In this document: one piece after another, positions 8,114 through 16,824 of the stretch
Position numbering within the stretch: the first letter of the stretch is position 1
Layout: each line of letters begins with the position of its first letter
Assembly (NCBI GenBank): GCA_003503535.1
Contig: DOCI01000105.1
Location: forward strand, 46,257 to 68,345
Reading direction: 5' to 3'
Length of the DNA stretch: 22,089 nt
Origin: Planctomycetaceae bacterium
Lineage (GTDB): Bacteria > Planctomycetota > Planctomycetia > Planctomycetales > Planctomycetaceae
The notes under the pieces: model-generated
Seen by the model: only the letters and a program-made list of their open reading frames with translations
What the model was told of the DNA's origin: nothing
The model's database searches: none
Made by a program: the position numbers and the translations under genes

Positions 8114-9190
8114 ATGCACGCAGAAGATTCCTTTTCACCACGGCTGGAAAATTGGTTCGTACAAATTATGTCTGCCGAATTCGAGCATACTCTGTTGAGT
8201 TTGCCGGAAAATCAGTTCGCGCTGGCGGCTCTGGATCGCATTCTTAATCCCGATCCCGACTTCACGCCGCGCCTCGTCATGTTGCAGGGGCCGTCAGGTG
8301 CCGGGAAGTCTCATGCGATCTATCATACGATGACTCAGTTCCTCGAACGCTTTGAAGATGTTCGCTATCGGAGTCTACCCGTTTATGAGTTTGCATCCCT
8401 GAATCTGGAATCTGCCACTTCAGGAGCTTCCCTTCCTCAGCTCGAACAATTGGCAGAACTCGATTTACTGGTTTGCGAAGAACTCCACTTTATCGAACGT
8501 CAAACCTGGCTGCAGAAGAAGCTGATTGTTCTGATTGACGATGTCCTGGCTCACGGGGGACGTGTGATTTTTACCAGCCAGATACCTGTCGGTGAATTTC
8601 AACAATCGATGCCCAAACTCATCAGCCGATGTCACGCCGGGATCACAGCCACGATTGAATTGCCCGAACAACATAGCCGCATCAGCCTGCTGCATCACTT
8701 TGCCGAAGAACGGGAGCTTTTCCTTTCGACACAATCGGCAGAGCTACTGGCAAGCCGTTTGCCTGTCTCTCCGCGCGAACTCTATGGAGTCATTATGCAG
8801 CTCGAAGCGATTTATCAGATCGAGCAGAAAGAGCTGACTCCAGATGTCATTCACAATTTTCTCGAACTGCAACACACTGGCCAATCGCCAACATTGTCTG
8901 AAATCGCAAAATCGGTCGCTCGGGAATTTGGCGTGACCGTCAAGGCAATTCGTTCAGACACACGTGAACGTAGCCTGTTGATTCCCCGACAAACCGCCAT
9001 GCTCTTGTCTCGCGATCTCATCCAGGCAAATTATGCCGACATCGGAAAATTCTACGGCAACCGCAGCCACAGCACCGTCATGCATGCCTGTCAGGCTCTC
9101 GTTAAAAAAGCGATCGACAGCCCCGAACTCGATTCCAGACTCTCCCACCTCCGCCGGCAACTCCAGGGATTACCTTTGAAACCGAGATAA
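8114..9190 (+). CDS. dnaA: DnaA-family replication initiator-like protein (AAA+ and DNA-binding domains only)
   Basis: A 358-residue protein made of DnaA domain III (AAA+) and domain IV (helix-turn-helix); domains I and II are missing or reduced to about 25 residues. Numbering here starts at the alternative GTG at 8096. Walker A is GPSGAGKS (65-72). The Walker B position reads DLLVCEELHFI (123-133), so the usual Asp-Asp is Glu128-Glu129. Box VII SR is Arg178 and sensor 2 is PREL (Arg227). Domain IV (from about 266) has IPRQTAM and ends in GNRSHSTVMHA (321-331), against GxRDHTTVxHA in standard DnaA. ATG 8114 has GAGGAA about eleven bases upstream; GTG 8096 is the alternative. It could be the chromosomal initiator of a divergent lineage or a paralogue acting as regulator. 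No DnaA boxes are near. scpB follows on the same strand. Confidence 0.85.
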   Translation: MHAEDSFSPRLENWFVQIMSAEFEHTLLSLPENQFALAALDRILNPDPDFTPRLVMLQGPSGAGKSHAIYHTMTQFLERFEDVRYRSLPVYEFASLNLESATSGASLPQLEQLAELDLLVCEELHFIERQTWLQKKLIVLIDDVLAHGGRVIFTSQIPVGEFQQSMPKLISRCHAGITATIELPEQHSRISLLHHFAEERELFLSTQSAELLASRLPVSPRELYGVIMQLEAIYQIEQKELTPDVIHNFLELQHTGQSPTLSEIAKSVAREFGVTVKAIRSDTRERSLLIPRQTAMLLSRDLIQANYADIGKFYGNRSHSTVMHACQALVKKAIDSPELDSRLSHLRRQLQGLPLKPR

Positions 9191-9470
9191 TGGCCAGTGT
9201 CGAGTGGCTGGTGGCCAGAGTTTTGAAAGCGGATGTCGGAAAGCGGAAAGCCGGGGCGTTGGAAGCCACGGAGACAATGCCACCACTTTCGGATTCGAGC
9301 CACAGGGGACTACGTTTCGCTCCGACCCCAGCCGCCCTGTTTTCAGTACTCTAACCTCTAACCTTTATAAATCCTCTGGCTACTCGACACTGGCTATCCC
9401 TCTTGACGCAAAATCGTAATTCCGACACCATTCCTGCTGACAGAGTGTCGTATTGACTGCTGAATCAGGT
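9191..9470. repeat. Intergenic segment bounded by inverted copies of GCCAGTGTCGAGT
   Basis: A left arm at 9193-9205 (GCCAGTGTCGAGT, within about 20 bases of near-match) is repeated inverted at 9382-9394 (ACTCGACACTGGC), enclosing about 175 bases. The inside holds two copies of GGAAAGCGGA-like sequence (about 9225-9250) and TCTAACC repeated (about 9350-9362). It encodes no convincing protein. The arrangement suggests a small non-autonomous element or a recombined intergenic repeat; no transposase or target duplication can be shown. The remainder up to the scpB start has no recognisable motif. Confidence 0.5.
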
Positions 9471-10238
9471 ATGGAAATGGAAACGGAACCCGAATCTTCA
9501 GAAGCAGCATCGCAGGAAGATGTTTTCAGCGAAGCAGCGATCGAAGAAGCCTATCAGATGGCATTGCGAGCTTCCGAGGAAGCTGGAGTGATGCCTCCTG
9601 CGCCGGAGTTGTGGCCTGAATTCAATACTGAATCCGAAGCCGGGGCGTTTGTTGGTGAAAGCGATGCTCCTGTCGAGAATGCTGCCGTAGAAGAATCCGC
9701 AACGGGGACTTTCCGCAAACCAAAACTGACAGCCGAGCAGATTATTGAAGCGTTACTCTTTGTCGGCGGAGAAAAGCTCTCTGCCAAAAAACTGGCGGGT
9801 TTTATCAGTCATCAGTGCCATGACGATACTGTGCGTACTCATATCGAAACCATCAACAAACGCTATCAGATTCAGAAACGCCCCTACGAAATCATTCTTG
9901 GCAAAGAGGGGTACCAAATGGCATTACGGCCAGAGTTCCAACGCCAGCGAAACTTCACATTCGGCCTGGGACCTCGCGAAGTCAAATTGCCTCCCGATGC
10001 GTTGGAAGTCCTCTCATTCATTGCGTTTCGACAACCTCTCCTCAAAGAAGATCTGGAAACAATTGACCGTCCCAACGTGATGTCTTCACTGAGGCAATTA
10101 ATTCGTCGCGAACTGGTCTCTGCTGCAAAACGAGAAGACGGCACTATCGAATATCGCACTACCGACCGCTTCCTCGATATTTTCGGGTTGAGCAATCTCC
10201 AGGATTTGCCACGAGCCCCGGATTTGAATTTCAAGTAG
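9471..10238 (+). CDS. scpB: Segregation and condensation protein B (ScpB)
   Basis: A 255-residue protein. Residues from about 85 to the end match ScpB, the tandem winged-helix subunit that with ScpA and Smc forms the bacterial condensin: EQIIEALLFVGGEKLSAKKL, GYQMALRPEFQRQ, LPPDALEVLSFIAFRQPLLK, and the closing strand IEYRTTDRFLDIFGLSNLQDLP. The first 80 residues are acidic and low in complexity, an extension absent from most ScpB. Starts at TTG 9453, ATG 9471 or ATG 9477 are possible; CAGGT lies close before 9471 and seven bases before 9477, so the exact start is open. scpA is not in the window, although it is often adjacent in other bacteria. It follows the DnaA-like gene and may be co-transcribed with it, and ends before a shared terminator. 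Confidence 0.92.
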   Translation: MEMETEPESSEAASQEDVFSEAAIEEAYQMALRASEEAGVMPPAPELWPEFNTESEAGAFVGESDAPVENAAVEESATGTFRKPKLTAEQIIEALLFVGGEKLSAKKLAGFISHQCHDDTVRTHIETINKRYQIQKRPYEIILGKEGYQMALRPEFQRQRNFTFGLGPREVKLPPDALEVLSFIAFRQPLLKEDLETIDRPNVMSSLRQLIRRELVSAAKREDGTIEYRTTDRFLDIFGLSNLQDLPRAPDLNFK

Positions 10239-10270
10239 CCAGGAAGAGGCTGAGTTCAAAGCCTCAGGTT

Positions 10271-10310
10271 CAAAAAAAAACTCAACGAACTTTGCAGATC
10301 GTTGAGTTTT
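10271..10310. terminator. Bidirectional intrinsic terminator between scpB and the lipoprotein gene
   Basis: AAAACTCAACGA and TCGTTGAGTTTT form a perfect twelve-base stem with a ten-base loop. On the plus strand it ends in TTTT after scpB; on the minus strand it is followed by nine T after the lipoprotein gene. It serves two convergent genes and is stronger for the minus strand. Confidence 0.88.
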
Positions 10311-10344
10311 AAATCTTCAGACGCACTCCCGCAGGGCTTTCAGC

Positions 10345-10764
10345 CTATGATCTGGAAGGTACTTCCAGAGTGAGGTTTTCAGCACCTTCTTCCGGAATGG
10401 TCTTTATTCCCAGGACATATTCCTTAGGGGGTTGCAAGGGGGGCCCCGGTTGACCTTCGATTTCCGATGGGCCTCGTTTTCCATAAATGGTAACCATCAC
10501 ATCATGCTCACCAACTACTGCCCCTTTGTCGGTTTGAGAATATTGCAGTTCAAACACACCATTCTCGTCGGTTATTGCCTGAGACATTCTCGCTTTGACC
10601 GATTTCGGTTTGAAGCGAATTTCTGCATTCGGAACCGGAGTTCCATTCTTCATAAGCACTCCAGAAACACTGGCCAGTGGTAACTGATCTGTTCCCTCAC
10701 CACAGCCGAGTATCATCAGGAGTGTAGACATCAAACACAAGAATTGAAGTCGTGTATGTTTCAT
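10345..10764 (-). CDS. Small planctomycete lipoprotein with carboxypeptidase-regulatory/transthyretin-like fold
   Basis: A 139-residue protein. The N-terminus is a lipoprotein signal with lipobox ILGC, Cys21 being lipidated. The rest resembles the small beta-sandwich proteins that accompany DUF1559 genes in planctomycetes: VSGVLMKNGTPVPNAEIRFKP, then a TDENGVFEL turn, then GAVVGEHDVMVT. The function is unknown; the family reads like a carboxypeptidase regulatory-like (TTL) domain. It lies 84 bases after the DUF1559 stop on the same strand, so the pair is probably one operon, and ends at the terminator 10271-10310. No clear ribosome-binding site precedes the ATG. The last codons overlap a degenerate palindrome GGGCT-ttc-AGCCT. 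Confidence 0.8.
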   Translation of the reverse strand: MKHTRLQFLCLMSTLLMILGCGEGTDQLPLASVSGVLMKNGTPVPNAEIRFKPKSVKARMSQAITDENGVFELQYSQTDKGAVVGEHDVMVTIYGKRGPSEIEGQPGPPLQPPKEYVLGIKTIPEEGAENLTLEVPSRS

Positions 10765-10848
10765 CGTTTTTATTCAGTTCAAATAGAGAATATTCAATTC
10801 AAAAATGAGAGACGATCATTCGACCGCCCCTCATTGCTCAAGAGAAAT

Positions 10849-11874
10849 TTACAACTCACCCAAGACATGATTGTCGTTGCGATGGCAAAGCCCAACCAGA
10901 GTAGTAAAGTTAATGTTTTCACTGACAAAACGAACAGAACCATCCGTCATGACAATTTGCATTCCCCCATCGTGAGCAGAGGTGAGCGGTGCATTCGGTG
11001 CCCCTTCAACAACAGCCCACCATGGGAGATCAGCTTGATTAATTTCGTAGCGAATGGTCGTCGCATTAGACCAGTAGGCGGTTGGACTTCCAGTCCAGCC
11101 ACTTGTATCGCCACCCCACGCGCCACCCCAGGTATTTGAAGATCGACGATCTTCTTCAATTCCTGAACCATTGATGTAATACCCAGACTGTTCTGCCACA
11201 GCCATAGTGTTACTTGTTCCATCGGTCACATGTCGGAAACGGACTTTGGAGTCTGCATGTCCAGCAGGGACGATAATCCCGGTCGCCGTCATCCCACCAT
11301 ATCCAGTCCAGTAGAAAGATGATGGAGTACCACTGAGCGTTCCAGTTGAAGGGTCGATTGCATTAAATGCCCCTGAAATTCCAACATAGTTTGATGTTTG
11401 AACGACATAGTTGTTGGGCGCTGCTGGATAGGTCGTTTTTGTAGGTTTGGTTGAAATGTCCCTGGAGACTGTTTCCGGCATCGGCGATGATGGGCAAATG
11501 ATTGTAGGCGCTCGCAACTTGCTGAGTGTGTCCCAGTTTTCATCGACTCCTAATTCACCGCCAAAGTCGGAGCCGTTGAATGTCAATTGATCGTATGCGG
11601 CTCCCTGTTCCAGCATCGGCAGTATACGTACGAGCCAGGATGCAGAACTGTGCCCGGCTGGCTGTCGATAACTGGCAATCGGGAAACAGCCGTGCACATC
11701 GTGATAGTTGTGCAACGCCAGTCCAATCTGCTTTAAATTATTTTTGCAGCTGGATCGCCGGGCGGCTTCACGGGCCTGTTGTACGGCTGGTAGCAGTAAA
11801 GCAACCAATATCGCGATGATCGCGATAACAACAAGTAGCTCAATCAAAGTGAACGCATTTCGTTTTAATGTCAT
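10849..11874 (-). CDS. DUF1559 prepilin-like protein with H-X9-DG motif (copy 1)
   Basis: A 341-residue protein. It begins [14 protein letters not shown], a type IV pilin-like leader: Phe8 would become residue 1 and Glu12 the conserved Glu5 of the mature protein, with Ala rather than Gly at -1. A hydrophobic helix ([16 protein letters not shown]) and the family signature [20 protein letters not shown] follow. The C-terminus has HDGGMQIVMTDG, the H-X9-DG processing-associated motif. The family is greatly expanded in planctomycetes and its function is unknown; it is thought to be surface or envelope located. GAGGAAAAACA precedes the ATG at 11874. A longer in-frame start at 11925 would add 17 residues without a leader match. 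A lipoprotein gene follows. Confidence 0.93.
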   Translation of the reverse strand: MTLKRNAFTLIELLVVIAIIAILVALLLPAVQQAREAARRSSCKNNLKQIGLALHNYHDVHGCFPIASYRQPAGHSSASWLVRILPMLEQGAAYDQLTFNGSDFGGELGVDENWDTLSKLRAPTIICPSSPMPETVSRDISTKPTKTTYPAAPNNYVVQTSNYVGISGAFNAIDPSTGTLSGTPSSFYWTGYGGMTATGIIVPAGHADSKVRFRHVTDGTSNTMAVAEQSGYYINGSGIEEDRRSSNTWGGAWGGDTSGWTGSPTAYWSNATTIRYEINQADLPWWAVVEGAPNAPLTSAHDGGMQIVMTDGSVRFVSENINFTTLVGLCHRNDNHVLGEL

Positions 11875-12502
11875 TGTTTTTCCTCGATATAAGTATGATG
11901 TCAGAAACGGCGTCAACCATTTCATTACGAATATTCAGTCAGTCGGAGATCAGGGGGAAACGATCCGTTAATTGGATTTCAGGTAGGAATTTGCCAGCGG
12001 TTAGGTATATTTATTGGCAAGTAGCAAGCAGAATACCAAAACATACTCGATCTGCTTAACTTGAGAAGAATTCATAAAAATAGGAAATGATTAGACGATA
12101 AGATTCACGATTGCGAAAGATAATGAATAGTTCACCAATGAACAATTCATTTAGTTATCACCGACGGAATAATGCGCGTGAATATGATGATGAGACGACA
12201 ATGGTCGTGATTGATTTTGACTGCTGAAAAAATTGCATCTCTGCTCAGGAATATTGCAGGTTCACGATCGCAGATTGTTATGTACAGTTCTGATGTGTCC
12301 AGATTACTCGTCGATGTATTGTGTTGAATGCTCACCTTATTTCGCAGCGATTCATTCCGACTGCCCGATCCCTTTCATGCGTTAAAGAGAACTTCATTCA
12401 AGTAGAGAGTGTCATCGATTCAATGAGTCTCAGTCGAAGTCGGGCAGAGAATTGGATAAGCTGACTTCAGTCTTTATTGATACTCATGAAAAATAACTCG
12501 GA
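11875..12502. promoter_or_regulatory. AT-rich divergent promoter region with a large palindrome
   Basis: These 628 bases lie between divergent DUF1559 and carbamoyltransferase genes and contain no believable gene. A nearly perfect palindrome spans 12122-12151: AATGAAT-a-GTTCA-ccaa-TGAAC-a-ATTCATT. A smaller one is at 12195-12208 (ACGAC-aatg-GTCGT). An eight-base pair CTGCCCGA (12361-12368) / TCGGGCAG (12440-12447) is probably chance. A weak plus-strand promoter could be TTGGAT, 17 bases, TATTGA (about 12451-12480). Confidence 0.4.
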
Positions 12503-14266
12503 ATGACAGCAATCCTCGGGCTTTCAGGTTTCTTTCACGATTCAGCAGCCGTAGTGGTTGTTGATGGTGAAATCGTGGCAGCTGCCCAGGAGGAGCGATT
12601 CAGCCGAATCAAGCACGATCACCATTTCCCGAGACAAGCATTAGCTTACTGCCTGGAAGAAGCCGGGCTGACAACGACTCAACTCGATTATGTCGGCTTC
12701 TACGAAAAGCCTCTCTTGAAATTTGATCGGCTCCTGCAAACTTACGTCTCTTTTTCCCCAGCCGGTTTTCGCTCTTTTGCCAAGTCAATGCCTCAGTGGT
12801 TGAAGCAGAAACTTCATTTGCCCCGAATCATTCGCAGGGAATTGAAGGGGAGCTATCGAAAACAGATCATCTTCACTGGGCATCATCAATCCCATGCCGC
12901 CAGCGCATTCTTCCCGTCGCCATTTGACGAAGCTGCAGTCTTGACGGTAGATGGAGTAGGGGAATGGTCGACGGCTACTTCCGGAGTCGGTCGAGGAAAT
13001 CGAATCGATCTGACACACGAACTTCGCTTTCCCCATTCACTGGGCCTGCTGTATTCCGCGTTTACCTATTATTGCGGCTTCAATGTCGATTCCGACGAGT
13101 ATAAATTGATGGGACTGGCTCCTTATGGAGAGCCAGTTTATGCCGATTTGATTCGAAAGCACCTCATTGATCTTAAACCGGATGGATCTTTTCGCCTCGA
13201 TATGAAGTACTTTCAATATTGTCAGGGATTGACGATGACGTCCCGTCATTTTGATCGTCTCTTCGGTCACACTCGCCGTCAGCCGGAATCTGAATTGAAG
13301 CAGCATGACATGGACATGGCTGCTTCCATTCAGCTGGTGACCGAAGAGATCCTGCTGAAGATGGTTCAACATCTCCATAAGATGACAGGCATGAAGAATC
13401 TCTGTCTGGCGGGCGGAGTCGCTTTGAACTGCGTGGCGAACGGTCGAATATTAAGAGAAGGACCATTCGACAAAATCTGGATTCAACCCGCAGCCGGGGA
13501 TGCTGGAGGAGCCTTGGGAACAGCATTGTTCCTCTGGTATCAACTGATGAATGAATCAAGAAAACCTGTTCTCCCAGATGCCATGAAAGGATGCCTGCTC
13601 GGACCTGCTTACTCAACAGCGAACGCTGCAGAGAAATTACAATCGCTGGGAGCTAATTTCAAAGAGATTTCTGAATCGGAGTTATTGAATAAAGCGGCCG
13701 CATTGCTAGCTGACGGGAAAATTGTCGGCTGGATGCAGGGGCGAATGGAATACGGACCGCGTGCACTCGGATGTAGAAGTATTCTCGGTGATCCGAGAAG
13801 AGCAGAAATGCAAAGTCGAATCAATCAATCCATCAAATTTCGGGAATCCTTCCGACCATTTGCACCAGCTGTTTTGGAAGAATTTGCAGGTGACTATTTC
13901 AAGCTCAAGTCAGGGCAATCCAGTTCTTACATGCAATTCGTCACTCAGGTTCAGCCTCGGTTTATTGATGATCACACAACAGCAGTTCATCCGAAGCAAA
14001 GTTCCTTCCAATTGCCTGCGGTCACGCATGTCGATCATTCTGCCAGATTGCAGATGGTTGATACGGATCGCAATCCCCGCTTCGCGAAACTGCTTTCGGC
14101 CTTTCACCAGCTGACCGGTTGCCCCGTGCTGATCAACACAAGCTTCAATGTCCGCGGGGAGCCAATGGTTTGCACTCCTGAGGAGGCATTCCAATGTTTC
14201 ATGAGCACTGATATGGATGTGCTGGTGATTGAAGACATCATCCTGATCAAAGACGAACAACCATGA
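12503..14266 (+). CDS. O-carbamoyltransferase of the NodU/CmcH/TobZ family
   Basis: A 587-residue, full-length two-domain enzyme. The N-terminal Kae1-like domain has His12 in GFFHDSAA, GHHQSHAASAF with His127 and His131 as metal ligands, TVDGVGEW with Asp150, and the MGLAPYGEP block (203-211). AGGVALNCVANGR (303-315) and GDAGGALG follow. The C-terminal YrdC-like part has MEYGPRALGCRSILGDPR (415-432) and INTSFNVRGEPMV (544-556). Family members transfer the carbamoyl group of carbamoyl phosphate through carbamoyl-AMP to a hydroxyl of a sugar, antibiotic or Nod factor. The substrate cannot be read here: no glycosyltransferase or biosynthetic gene is adjacent. The ribosome-binding site is weak. 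It is convergent with the small gene at 14299, with 32 bases between. Confidence 0.94.
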   Translation: MTAILGLSGFFHDSAAVVVVDGEIVAAAQEERFSRIKHDHHFPRQALAYCLEEAGLTTTQLDYVGFYEKPLLKFDRLLQTYVSFSPAGFRSFAKSMPQWLKQKLHLPRIIRRELKGSYRKQIIFTGHHQSHAASAFFPSPFDEAAVLTVDGVGEWSTATSGVGRGNRIDLTHELRFPHSLGLLYSAFTYYCGFNVDSDEYKLMGLAPYGEPVYADLIRKHLIDLKPDGSFRLDMKYFQYCQGLTMTSRHFDRLFGHTRRQPESELKQHDMDMAASIQLVTEEILLKMVQHLHKMTGMKNLCLAGGVALNCVANGRILREGPFDKIWIQPAAGDAGGALGTALFLWYQLMNESRKPVLPDAMKGCLLGPAYSTANAAEKLQSLGANFKEISESELLNKAAALLADGKIVGWMQGRMEYGPRALGCRSILGDPRRAEMQSRINQSIKFRESFRPFAPAVLEEFAGDYFKLKSGQSSSYMQFVTQVQPRFIDDHTTAVHPKQSSFQLPAVTHVDHSARLQMVDTDRNPRFAKLLSAFHQLTGCPVLINTSFNVRGEPMVCTPEEAFQCFMSTDMDVLVIEDIILIKDEQP

Positions 14267-14298
14267 TCGTTGTTTATCACGTCACGGGCTGAAATCGA

Positions 14299-14541
14299 TT
14301 AACTTGCCTTTTTGGCAATTTCGTTTTGATTATTGAGTAACGGAACAACCTGTGCCATCACTCTGCACATATCCTGGATGATACCTTGTTCCAGTTCTTC
14401 CGTGGAAATCCCTTCGCAGGCATTCATGCAGGCATGGATACGACGGACAATTTCGTGATTTTGAGGATTGTCTTCTCCAAGAAGATCACCTTCGTGAGTG
14501 ATAACAAGTTGTATCTGGATTTGCGTGTTGGGCTCATCCAT
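14299..14541 (-). CDS. Small conserved protein of unknown function (NACEGISTEELE-type motif)
   Basis: An 80-residue soluble protein without membrane segments or a signal. Residues 29-50 (HEIVRRIHACMNACEGIS, TEELEQG) resemble a short motif (RRIVACVNAC-GISTEELE) that I recall from small uncharacterised proteins of phages and Proteobacteria, including many prophage neighbours. The C-terminus ends in the Lys-rich KKAS. GGAG lies eight bases before the ATG, and no longer frame competes on this strand, so I regard it as a real gene. Its role is unknown. A TTGCC-ttttt-GGCAA hairpin falls within its last codons and could act as a weak terminator for the facing carbamoyltransferase gene. The family resemblance is from memory. 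Confidence 0.7.
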   Translation of the reverse strand: MDEPNTQIQIQLVITHEGDLLGEDNPQNHEIVRRIHACMNACEGISTEELEQGIIQDMCRVMAQVVPLLNNQNEIAKKAS

Positions 14542-14835
14542 AGGAGCGACTCCGTTCCTGTGCTGATCAAATAATAGGGGCTGTTGACGAATTTCTTAAA
14601 AAACAGTTCATCAGTTGCAAAATCGCAAACTTTACCATTATTAAATTTCGGCAAATTTCCCTCGCTGATCCAATCCAGAATTGCATCTCTGGCAATTCTA
14701 AGGGAAAACCCGTGGCTATTGCAGTTAATGCTGGATGGATAGGGTGGATGAGAGAAATAGGGGCTGCTGGGGTTCCGTTGGGCAATAAATACCCCGGCAT
14801 AGCGACATAAAAATATGATCGAAAGGGATGTCATT
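14542..14835. other. Intergenic stretch with stem-loops and a possible gene relic
   Basis: No intact gene is claimed. A perfect inverted repeat AGAATTGC-atctctg-GCAATTCT lies at 14677-14699. On the plus strand one frame is open from at least 14583 to a stop at 14808-14810 and reads like protein toward its end (NSKGKPVAIAVNAGWIGWM), but it has no start codon in a usable place and I recognise no family. It could be the remains of a gene or chance. Minus-strand frames over the same bases look unlike proteins. Confidence 0.35.
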
Positions 14836-14875
14836 AAAAAAAGCCGCTCGTCATTTCAAAATGAAATAACGAGCG
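14836..14875 (-). terminator. Intrinsic terminator of the three-gene envelope operon
   Basis: CGCTCGT (14845-14851) pairs with ACGAGCG (14869-14875) and ATTTCA with TGAAAT inside, with one mismatch and a three-base loop. On the minus strand it is followed by GC and seven T. It lies about 70 bases after the 45-residue membrane protein gene. Confidence 0.87.
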
Positions 14876-14943
14876 ACCGAGACGAGAGATGATCTCTTAT
14901 GAATCAATTTGGCAGCCTCGACGGGCTCAAATCCGTGCCGATA

Positions 14944-15931
<988 letters not shown>

Positions 15932-15948
15932 CGCGATAACTCCGCGTT

Positions 15949-15963
15949 CGCTGGAAACCAGCG
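15949..15963 (-). promoter_or_regulatory. Leader hairpin just before the ribosome-binding site
   Basis: CGCTGG-aaa-CCAGCG is a perfect six-base stem with a three-base loop, ending about 18 bases before the ATG at 15931 and just upstream of the GGAG. It could protect the 5' end or affect translation; no regulator is known. Confidence 0.4.
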
Positions 15964-16173
15964 TGAAACTTGACGATTTATTGGATTCGGATCAAATGGA
16001 CTCAAGCCGATTCCTTCAAACTTTACTTGAATGGAACACCAAATGGTAAATCAGCTTTGACTCAATTATTAATTTGCGCTGTTCTGTTGTATTCAATCGT
16101 AATAAACTCTCACGGAACTCTAGTTTACTGCATGCTTGAAAACGGATTCGTAAGCATTGCCGTTAAATTATAC

Positions 16174-16824
16174 CTAATTTACGGATTCCTGCAGTTGACG
16201 GTTTCGAGACTGTAATTTCACGACACTCCCTTTTGTCCGCCGAATCATATCTGTCAATTGCTCCTGCAATTGCTTCGCCCGGAATGAGTCGGCTTCGATT
16301 TCGCCAAGTTGCTCCCGAATTCGGAAGACATCGCTCCGACGGCGTTCCCGTTCTTCCTGAATCTTTTGAGCCTCTGCTTTTTCGCGTTCCATTTCTGCGG
16401 TCAGCCGATTGACTTCATCATCCATTTCGGTCAGACGAGCAATTAATGCGTCTGATCGCACTTTTACGGCTAGACTATCCGCTTCACTCGCTTCCCGGGA
16501 ATCAGCCAATTCCTGTTCTAATTCCGGAATCTCCATTTCATATTCCTGAATTTGTTGATCTACATCTGCTTTGGCTCGCTGATACATTTTTTCGAGTACT
16601 TCAGCCATATTAGTCGATGTGGCGACTGATTCCTGGGTACGTCGGGTTGAAGCCGACCAACTTGGGGTTTCCCCTTCGGTTCGTGTCAGCACAAATCCTT
16701 CCAGATCCCGAGCTTCGCTCGCCCAGTCTGGAACAGTCATCCAGCGGGAGACGGCAAATGCCATGAACGCCACGGAAAACATCGCGGTCAGGACAGCCAT
16801 GATACGACCGAGATTTGAAATCAT
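16174..16824 (-). CDS. Membrane-anchored coiled-coil protein, first gene of the envelope operon
   Basis: A 216-residue protein. Residues 8-26 form a membrane helix (IMAVLTAMFSVAFMAFAV) and residues about 75-214 a nearly continuous charged coiled coil (EMEIPELEQELADSREA, then EMEREKAEAQKIQEERERRR). There is no globular C-terminal domain. The first 28 residues resemble those of the 289-residue protein downstream (a G-x5-V...SVxFMxFA pattern), so the two may be diverged paralogues. It precedes that gene by 242 bases on the same strand. I recognise no named family; the architecture suits an envelope scaffold or structural protein. The ribosome-binding site is weak. Confidence 0.72.
   Translation of the reverse strand: MISNLGRIMAVLTAMFSVAFMAFAVSRWMTVPDWASEARDLEGFVLTRTEGETPSWSASTRRTQESVATSTNMAEVLEKMYQRAKADVDQQIQEYEMEIPELEQELADSREASEADSLAVKVRSDALIARLTEMDDEVNRLTAEMEREKAEAQKIQEERERRRSDVFRIREQLGEIEADSFRAKQLQEQLTDMIRRTKGSVVKLQSRNRQLQESVN

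Noticed and set aside
9204..9419. 71-codon frame after the DnaA-like gene
   Set aside because: It runs through the inverted-repeat segment and reads as repeat translation.
11885..11920. TTGACG and TTATAT as a promoter for the DUF1559 gene
   Set aside because: Transcription would begin at the start codon itself and leave no room for the visible ribosome-binding site.
12147..12335. 62-codon minus-strand frame in the AT-rich region
   Set aside because: GTG start, no ribosome-binding site, and it covers the palindrome region.
12361..12447. CTGCCCGA / TCGGGCAG inverted pair
   Set aside because: Eight bases at 71 bases' distance without other structure is likely chance.
14424..14834. 136-codon minus-strand frame
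   Set aside because: It overlaps the better supported 80-residue gene in another frame and has no protein-like features.
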